Shown piece after piece: positions 60,032 through 64,000 of a DNA stretch of 64,000 bases. The DNA comes from Catellatospora sichuanensis (lineage in GTDB: Bacteria > Actinomycetota > Actinomycetes > Mycobacteriales > Micromonosporaceae). Each line of letters begins with the position of its first letter. Positions within the stretch are counted from its first letter, which is position 1. The stretch spans positions 62,001 to 126,000 of the forward strand of contig NZ_VIQO01000027.1 in assembly GCF_007483665.1 (NCBI RefSeq), given 5' to 3'. Under the pieces are notes generated by a model. That model ran no database searches. It was not told the DNA's origin and saw nothing but the letters and a program-made list of their open reading frames with translations. The translations under genes were made by a program, and so were the position numbers.

Positions 60032-61507
60032 CTACACCAGCGCGGGGACCCGCTCCGGCGTGGCGGGGACGGCCGCCGACGGTGCCTGCGGCTGGTGCTG
60101 GCGCACTCGGCGCGGCAGCAGGAACGCCAGCCCGAACGCGACCACGGTCAGTGCGATCGTCACCAGGGTGACCCGCTGCGAGGCGTGCAGGAACCCGGTC
60201 GCCTGCCCCGTCACCCCGGCCACGGTGAAGAAGACGGTGCCCAGCGCGGCCACGCCCAGCGAGGAGCCGAGCTGCTGGATCGACTCCAGGATGCCGGACG
60301 CCGAACCGACCTCGTGGTCGGCGATGTCACCCATGATCACGTCGAACAGCGGCACGAAGATCATGCCCATGCCCAGGCCGTAGGCGAACAGCGGCAGCGC
60401 CAGGCTCCAGCCGCCGATGGCCGTGCCGTACGTGGAGAACATGGCGTAGAGCAGGATCAGGCCGACGGTCATCAGGGCCAGGCCCAGGTGCAGGATGCGC
60501 CGTCCGAGCTTCGCCATCGCGCCCGCGCTGAAGCCCGAGCCGAGGAACGCGCCGACCGCCCACGCCGACATGGTCACGCTCGCCCGGACCGGGCTGTAGC
60601 TGAGACCGAGTTGCAGGAACAGCCCGACGGCGAGCGAGAAGCCGATGATCGCGCCGAAGAACACCAGCACGAACAGCGTTCCCGAGGCGTACGAGCGCTT
60701 CGTGAACACGCTCAGCTCGACCAGCGGCGTACGCCCGGAGGCCTGGCGGCGGCGCTGGTAGGCGGCGAACGCGCCGAGCACCGCGACCGATGCGGCCAGC
60801 ATGACCCACGTCCACGCGGGCCAGCCGTGCTCGCGGCCCTGCATCAGCGGGAAGACCAGCAGGAACATGCCGGCGGCGGCGAGCAGCGCACCGAGGGTGT
60901 CCAGCCGTCGGGCCCGTGCCGGGCTGATCCCCGCCGGCAGCGCACGCAGGCCCGCGACCAGTGCGAACAGTCCGAGCGGCAGGTTGATCGCGAACACCAT
61001 GCGCCAGCCCGTGCCGAACAGGTCGGCGTCGACGAGCACCCCGGACACCACCGGCCCGAGGATGGTGGACAGGCCGATGGCCGGGCCGAAGACCCCGAAC
61101 GCCTTGCCGACGTCGGCGGGTCCGAACAGGTCGCGGATCAGGCCGAAGCCTTGCGGGATCATGACCGCGCCGAACAGGCCCTGCACCACTCGCGCGCCGA
61201 TCAGCGACTCCGGTGACCAGGCCGCCGCGCACAGTGCCGAGGCGGCGACGAAGCCGACCACGCCGACCAGCAGGACCCGGCGGCGGCCGAACATGTCGCC
61301 GAGCCGCCCGCCGGTGAGCAGGCCAACGGCCAGCGCCAGGGTGTATCCGGCGGCGATCCACTGCAGGTCGCCGTAGGTGCCGTCGAGGTCGGCCAGGATG
61401 GACGGCGCGGCCACGTTGACGACGGTCGAGTCGAGCAGGTTCATGAGGGTCGCGGCGAGGATCGCCACGAGGCCGAGCCAGCGGCGGCCGTTGCTGATGT
61501 TCTCCAT
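60032..61507 (-). CDS. DHA2-type MFS drug exporter (EmrB/QacA family)
   Basis: This 491-residue transporter has about 14 helices and the DHA2 signatures LDSTVVNVAAPSILADLDG in the first helix and GGRLGDMFGRRRVLLVGVVG (motif A), with a WRMVFAINLPLGLFALV helix (motif C). It exports lipophilic compounds with protons. It starts at ATG 61507, 54 bp from a divergent WYL regulator. The 41-bp palindrome between them is the likely control point, so expression should depend on that regulator. Confidence 0.92.
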   Translation of the reverse strand: MENISNGRRWLGLVAILAATLMNLLDSTVVNVAAPSILADLDGTYGDLQWIAAGYTLALAVGLLTGGRLGDMFGRRRVLLVGVVGFVAASALCAAAWSPESLIGARVVQGLFGAVMIPQGFGLIRDLFGPADVGKAFGVFGPAIGLSTILGPVVSGVLVDADLFGTGWRMVFAINLPLGLFALVAGLRALPAGISPARARRLDTLGALLAAAGMFLLVFPLMQGREHGWPAWTWVMLAASVAVLGAFAAYQRRRQASGRTPLVELSVFTKRSYASGTLFVLVFFGAIIGFSLAVGLFLQLGLSYSPVRASVTMSAWAVGAFLGSGFSAGAMAKLGRRILHLGLALMTVGLILLYAMFSTYGTAIGGWSLALPLFAYGLGMGMIFVPLFDVIMGDIADHEVGSASGILESIQQLGSSLGVAALGTVFFTVAGVTGQATGFLHASQRVTLVTIALTVVAFGLAFLLPRRVRQHQPQAPSAAVPATPERVPALV

Positions 61508-61518
61508 GCCGATGACCC

Positions 61519-61559
61519 TGCCAGGCCATTAGGAACAGTTCGTTCCTAATGGCCTGGCA
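61519..61559. promoter_or_regulatory. 41-bp operator-like palindrome between MFS and WYL genes
   Basis: Bases 61519-61536 and 61542-61559 are perfect 18-bp reverse complements around a 5-nt centre (AGTTC). The element ends 2 bp before the WYL regulator start and begins 11 bp after the MFS start codon on the other side. It is almost certainly a binding site for the regulator. Confidence 0.75.
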
Positions 61560-61561
61560 GA

Positions 61562-62530
61562 ATGCAGAACATGTTGGAGACATCCGCGCGACTGCTGAAA
61601 CTGCTCTCCCTCCTGCAGAGCCCGCGGGAGTGGAGCGGCACCGAACTCGCCGGCCGCCTCGAGGTCAGCACCCGGACCGTGCGCAACGACGTGGAGCGGC
61701 TGCGCAACCTCGGCTATCCCGTGCACGCCACCCGCGGCGCGGTGGGCGGCTACCGGCTGGGCGCGGGGGCGAACCTGCCGCCGCTGCTGCTCGACGACGA
61801 GGAGGCGGTCGCCGTCGCGGTCGGGCTGCGTACGGCCGCGGCCGGGTCGATCGCCGGAGTCGAGGACACCTCGCTGCGGGCGCTGGCCAAAGTGGAGCAG
61901 GTGCTGCCGGTGCGGCTGCGGCGGCGGGTGAACGCGCTGCAGACGTACACGGTGGCGGTTCCGGCCCGGCGGCGCGGCCCGGAGGTCGACCCGCAGGTGC
62001 TGACCGCGCTCGCCGCGGCGTGCCGCGACCACGAGCGCATCCGGTTCGACTACCGCGCCCACGACGGCACTGCGACCAGGCGCGACGCCGAGCCGTACCG
62101 GCTGGTCAACTGGGGTCGCAAGTGGTATCTCGTCGCCTACGACGTGCAGCGCGGCGACTGGCGCACCTTCCGCGTCGACCGGATCGAGCCGTGCCCGCCC
62201 GGCGGACCCCGCTTCGCGCCGCGCCCACTGCCGGCCGAGGACCTCGCAGCGTACGTTTCCCGCGGGGTGTCCACCGCGACCTGGCACTACCGGGCCCGGA
62301 TCGTGGTGCACGCACCCGCTGACGTGATCGCGCAGCGGCTGCCTGCCACCGCCGGGTCCGTCGAGGTGATCGACGAGCAGACCTGCGCCGTGACCACCGG
62401 CGCGGACACCGCCGAGTCCATGGCGATGTGGATCGGCCTGCTCGACGCCGACTTCACGGTGCAGGACGCCCCGGAGCTGTCGGCCGCGCTGCGCCGTCTC
62501 GCCGACCGTTACCGGCGCGCGGCGGGATGA
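61562..62530 (+). CDS. WYL-domain transcriptional regulator (DeoR-like HTH)
   Basis: This 322-residue protein has an N-terminal HTH (LLKLLSLLQSPREWSGTELA, then RLEVSTRTVRNDVERLRNLG) and a WYL domain (EPYRLVNWGRKWYLVAYDVQ, at about 177-196, then GDWRTFRVDRIEP) with a C-terminal WCX part. WYL domains bind ligands such as nucleic acids or small molecules. The gene is divergent from an MFS exporter with a perfect palindrome between them. Start ATG 61562. Confidence 0.9.
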   Translation: MQNMLETSARLLKLLSLLQSPREWSGTELAGRLEVSTRTVRNDVERLRNLGYPVHATRGAVGGYRLGAGANLPPLLLDDEEAVAVAVGLRTAAAGSIAGVEDTSLRALAKVEQVLPVRLRRRVNALQTYTVAVPARRRGPEVDPQVLTALAAACRDHERIRFDYRAHDGTATRRDAEPYRLVNWGRKWYLVAYDVQRGDWRTFRVDRIEPCPPGGPRFAPRPLPAEDLAAYVSRGVSTATWHYRARIVVHAPADVIAQRLPATAGSVEVIDEQTCAVTTGADTAESMAMWIGLLDADFTVQDAPELSAALRRLADRYRRAAG

Positions 62531-62607
62531 TTGCGGCTTACTTTATGTAAGTGACTAACCTGCGGTTTGCGGTGGACGCTCGTCAGCGACCAAGCTGAGG
62601 GAGCGCC

Positions 62608-63162
62608 GTGAGCACTGCGGCGTTCCCCTGGCGAACGAGACGTGTGGCGATGACGAGACAACGATCGACCAACGACAACCCCTTGCTGGCAGAACTGCAA
62701 TGGGTGCACGGCATGCTGCGCCGAGACCTGGCGACCGTGCGCAGGCTCGCCGACGAGGCGGCCGGCGGCGCCCCGGCCCGTGAACTCCAGCAGGGCCTGC
62801 GCAAGCTGCAGAGCAACGGCCCGCTGTTCCAGCTGAAAATCAACTGTCTGAGCTACTGCCAGTTCGTGCACCACCATCACCAGGCCGAGGACGCCATGCT
62901 GTTCCCGGCGGTACGCCGCGCTGCACCGCAGCTGCGGGCCACCGTGGACCGGTTGGAGGCCGATCACCGGGTGGTGTCGGACCTGCTCGACCAGGTCGAG
63001 GGCGCGGCTCGGGCGTTGGGCGGCGGTGACGCGGAGATACGCGCGAAGCTGGTGGTGGCCCTGCGCACGCTCTCGGACCGGCTGCTCGAACACCTGGAGT
63101 TCGAGGAGGGAGTACTGGGGCCGGTGCTGAAGACCTGGAAGAGGTGGCCGTTCCATGGCTGA
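62608..63162 (+). CDS. Hemerythrin-domain protein
   Basis: This 184-residue protein has the HHE cation-binding pattern of hemerythrin: WVHGML, YCQFVHHHHQAEDAMLFPAV (H-x-x-x-E type), LEADHRVVSDLLDQ and LLEHLEFEEGVLGPVL. It binds O2 or a reactive species at a di-iron site. The GTG at 62608 has GGGAG upstream; the ATG at 62650 is an alternative. It overlaps the LLM oxidoreductase gene by 8 bp, so they are translationally coupled. Confidence 0.87.
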   Translation: MSTAAFPWRTRRVAMTRQRSTNDNPLLAELQWVHGMLRRDLATVRRLADEAAGGAPARELQQGLRKLQSNGPLFQLKINCLSYCQFVHHHHQAEDAMLFPAVRRAAPQLRATVDRLEADHRVVSDLLDQVEGAARALGGGDAEIRAKLVVALRTLSDRLLEHLEFEEGVLGPVLKTWKRWPFHG

Positions 63163-64000
63163 CAAACTGCAGTTCGGGATCGCGGTCACGCCGACCGCGG
63201 GCGACGTCGCCGGCATGACCGCGCTGGCCCACGACGCCGACGAGGCCGGGCTCGACCTGATCGCGGTGCAGGACCACCCGTACCAACCGGGGCACCTGGA
63301 CACCGTCACGGCGCTGGCGCACCTCGGCGCGCTCACCACCCGGGTGCGTCTGCTCACCGACGTCGCCGACATGGCGCTGCGGCCCGTGCCGATGCTGGCC
63401 AAGGCCGCCGCATCCCTGGACGTGCTGACCCGCGGCCGGTTCGAACTGGGCGCCGGCTCGGGCGGATTCCCGGACGCGGTCGCGGCGATGGGCGGCAACG
63501 CGGTACGCGGCGGCGCCGCCGTCGAGTTCACCGCCGAGGCGCTGCGGCTGCTGCGGGCGGCGCTCGACGCCGAGGGCCCGATCGCGATGGACGGCCGCCA
63601 CCACCGGATCGGCGGATACGAACCCGGGCCTGCCCCGGCGCACCGGGTGCCGGTGTGGCTGGGCGCGCAGGGTCCGCGCATGCTCGGCCTGATCGGCGAG
63701 CTGGCCGACGGCTGGATCAGCCCGCTGAACGTGTACGTGCCGCCCGCCGAGGTCCCCGCCAAGCAGGATCTGATCGACGACGCGGCGGCGCGGGCCGGAC
63801 GGGACCCAGCGCGGGTGCGCCGCCTCTACAACGTGCTCGGCCTGATCGGTGGTTCGCACCGGGGCAAGGGCCTGTTCGGTTCGGCCGAGACGTGGGCGCA
63901 GACGCTGGCCGGATGGGCGCAGGGGTTGCGGTTCGACACCTTCGTCTTCTGGCCCGCGATGGCCGAGCGGGACCAGCTGCAGCGCTTCGCGCAGGAGGTC
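63155..64000 (+). CDS. LLM-class flavin-dependent oxidoreductase (3' partial)
   Basis: The frame starts at ATG 63155 (MADKLQFGIAVTPTAGDVAG) and is open to the window edge, at least 282 residues without a stop, so the C-terminus is missing. It has the LLM pattern LDLIAVQDHPYQPGHLDT, ARGRFELGAG-type (LTRGRFELGAGSGGFPDAVA) and RVPVWLGAQGPRMLGLIGEL. FMN or F420 is the cofactor. It overlaps the hemerythrin gene by 8 bp. The protoglobin/LLM pair at 12220-14060 is a second such association. Confidence 0.88.
   Translation, partial: MADKLQFGIAVTPTAGDVAGMTALAHDADEAGLDLIAVQDHPYQPGHLDTVTALAHLGALTTRVRLLTDVADMALRPVPMLAKAAASLDVLTRGRFELGAGSGGFPDAVAAMGGNAVRGGAAVEFTAEALRLLRAALDAEGPIAMDGRHHRIGGYEPGPAPAHRVPVWLGAQGPRMLGLIGELADGWISPLNVYVPPAEVPAKQDLIDDAAARAGRDPARVRRLYNVLGLIGGSHRGKGLFGSAETWAQTLAGWAQGLRFDTFVFWPAMAERDQLQRFAQEV

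Noticed and set aside
1-64000. CRISPR arrays, tRNA or rRNA genes, insertion sequences and prophage genes
   Set aside because: No regularly spaced direct repeats, no cloverleaf-like sequence, no rRNA-like block and no transposase, integrase or phage structural motif was found by reading; tRNAscan-SE and ISfinder would confirm.

Overview
The window is high-GC DNA with short intergenic gaps, many GTG starts, paired Ser/Thr kinase and PP2C/anti-sigma signalling genes, an actinobacterial protein O-mannosyltransferase, a Lys/Ala-rich histone-like protein, a secreted GH19 chitinase and several secreted carbohydrate-binding proteins. This points to a filamentous, soil-type actinomycete. Micromonosporaceae (Catellatospora/Actinoplanes/Micromonospora-like) is my best guess, inferred from protein style and not proven. 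No rRNA, tRNA, CRISPR array, integrase, transposase or phage structural gene was seen. The window reads as chromosome with single genes added or lost.

Layout. 0.2-2.7 kb: two divergent low-affinity iron permease family genes, a frameshifted response regulator and small proteins. 3.0-7.5 kb: signalling, with a Ser/Thr kinase carrying a CBM2-like outer domain, a PAS-PP2C phosphatase, an anti-sigma kinase and a STAS antagonist. 7.5-12.1 kb: an SGNH hydrolase, a free-standing PEP-enzyme swivelling domain coupled to a winged-helix protein, and the divergent lysE/lysG pair. 12.1-15.1 kb: an LLM-type flavin oxidoreductase divergent from a protoglobin, then a DHFR-like protein. 15.2-20.4 kb: chitinase, then a TetR/acyl-CoA dehydrogenase unit divergent from an SDR, with two TetR-type palindromes between them. 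20.4-30.4 kb: M28 peptidase, CNNM transporter, 6-phosphogluconate dehydrogenase, soluble transhydrogenase, TrkH/TrkA potassium uptake and an APC permease.

30.5-43.5 kb: a WhiA-like protein without its HTH domain, an orphan TAXI solute-binding lipoprotein converging on a two-component system, a Gfo/Idh/MocA-family protein, redox enzymes, a DUF1906 secreted hydrolase-like protein, an ArsR-SRPBCC fusion and an alpha/beta hydrolase. 43.7-52.6 kb: SGNH hydrolase, a secreted fibronectin-III protein, membrane proteins, a methyltransferase, a DUF2264 protein, the protein O-mannosyltransferase and a secreted lytic transglycosylase with a Ser/Pro-rich linker. 52.7-64 kb: a YrdC/Sua5-family protein, a SUFU-domain protein, a MarR-GNAT fusion, the H1-like protein, a membrane-anchored NACHT NTPase with about eleven 34-residue HEAT-like repeats, a DHA2 exporter divergent from a WYL regulator across a 41-bp operator-like palindrome, and a hemerythrin gene overlapping a second LLM oxidoreductase that runs off the end.

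Themes. NADPH supply (gnd, sthA) sits near many redox enzymes. Regulatory palindromes occur in most divergent gaps. Two families of palindromic intergenic repeats occur, a 55-nt and a 63-nt type, each with two copies of equal length. The best candidate for an undescribed system is the NACHT-HEAT protein (NLR-like, possibly anti-phage). Next are the two repeat families, the HTH-less WhiA relative, the TAXI/two-component sensor and the repeated pairing of an LLM oxidoreductase with an O2-binding protein.
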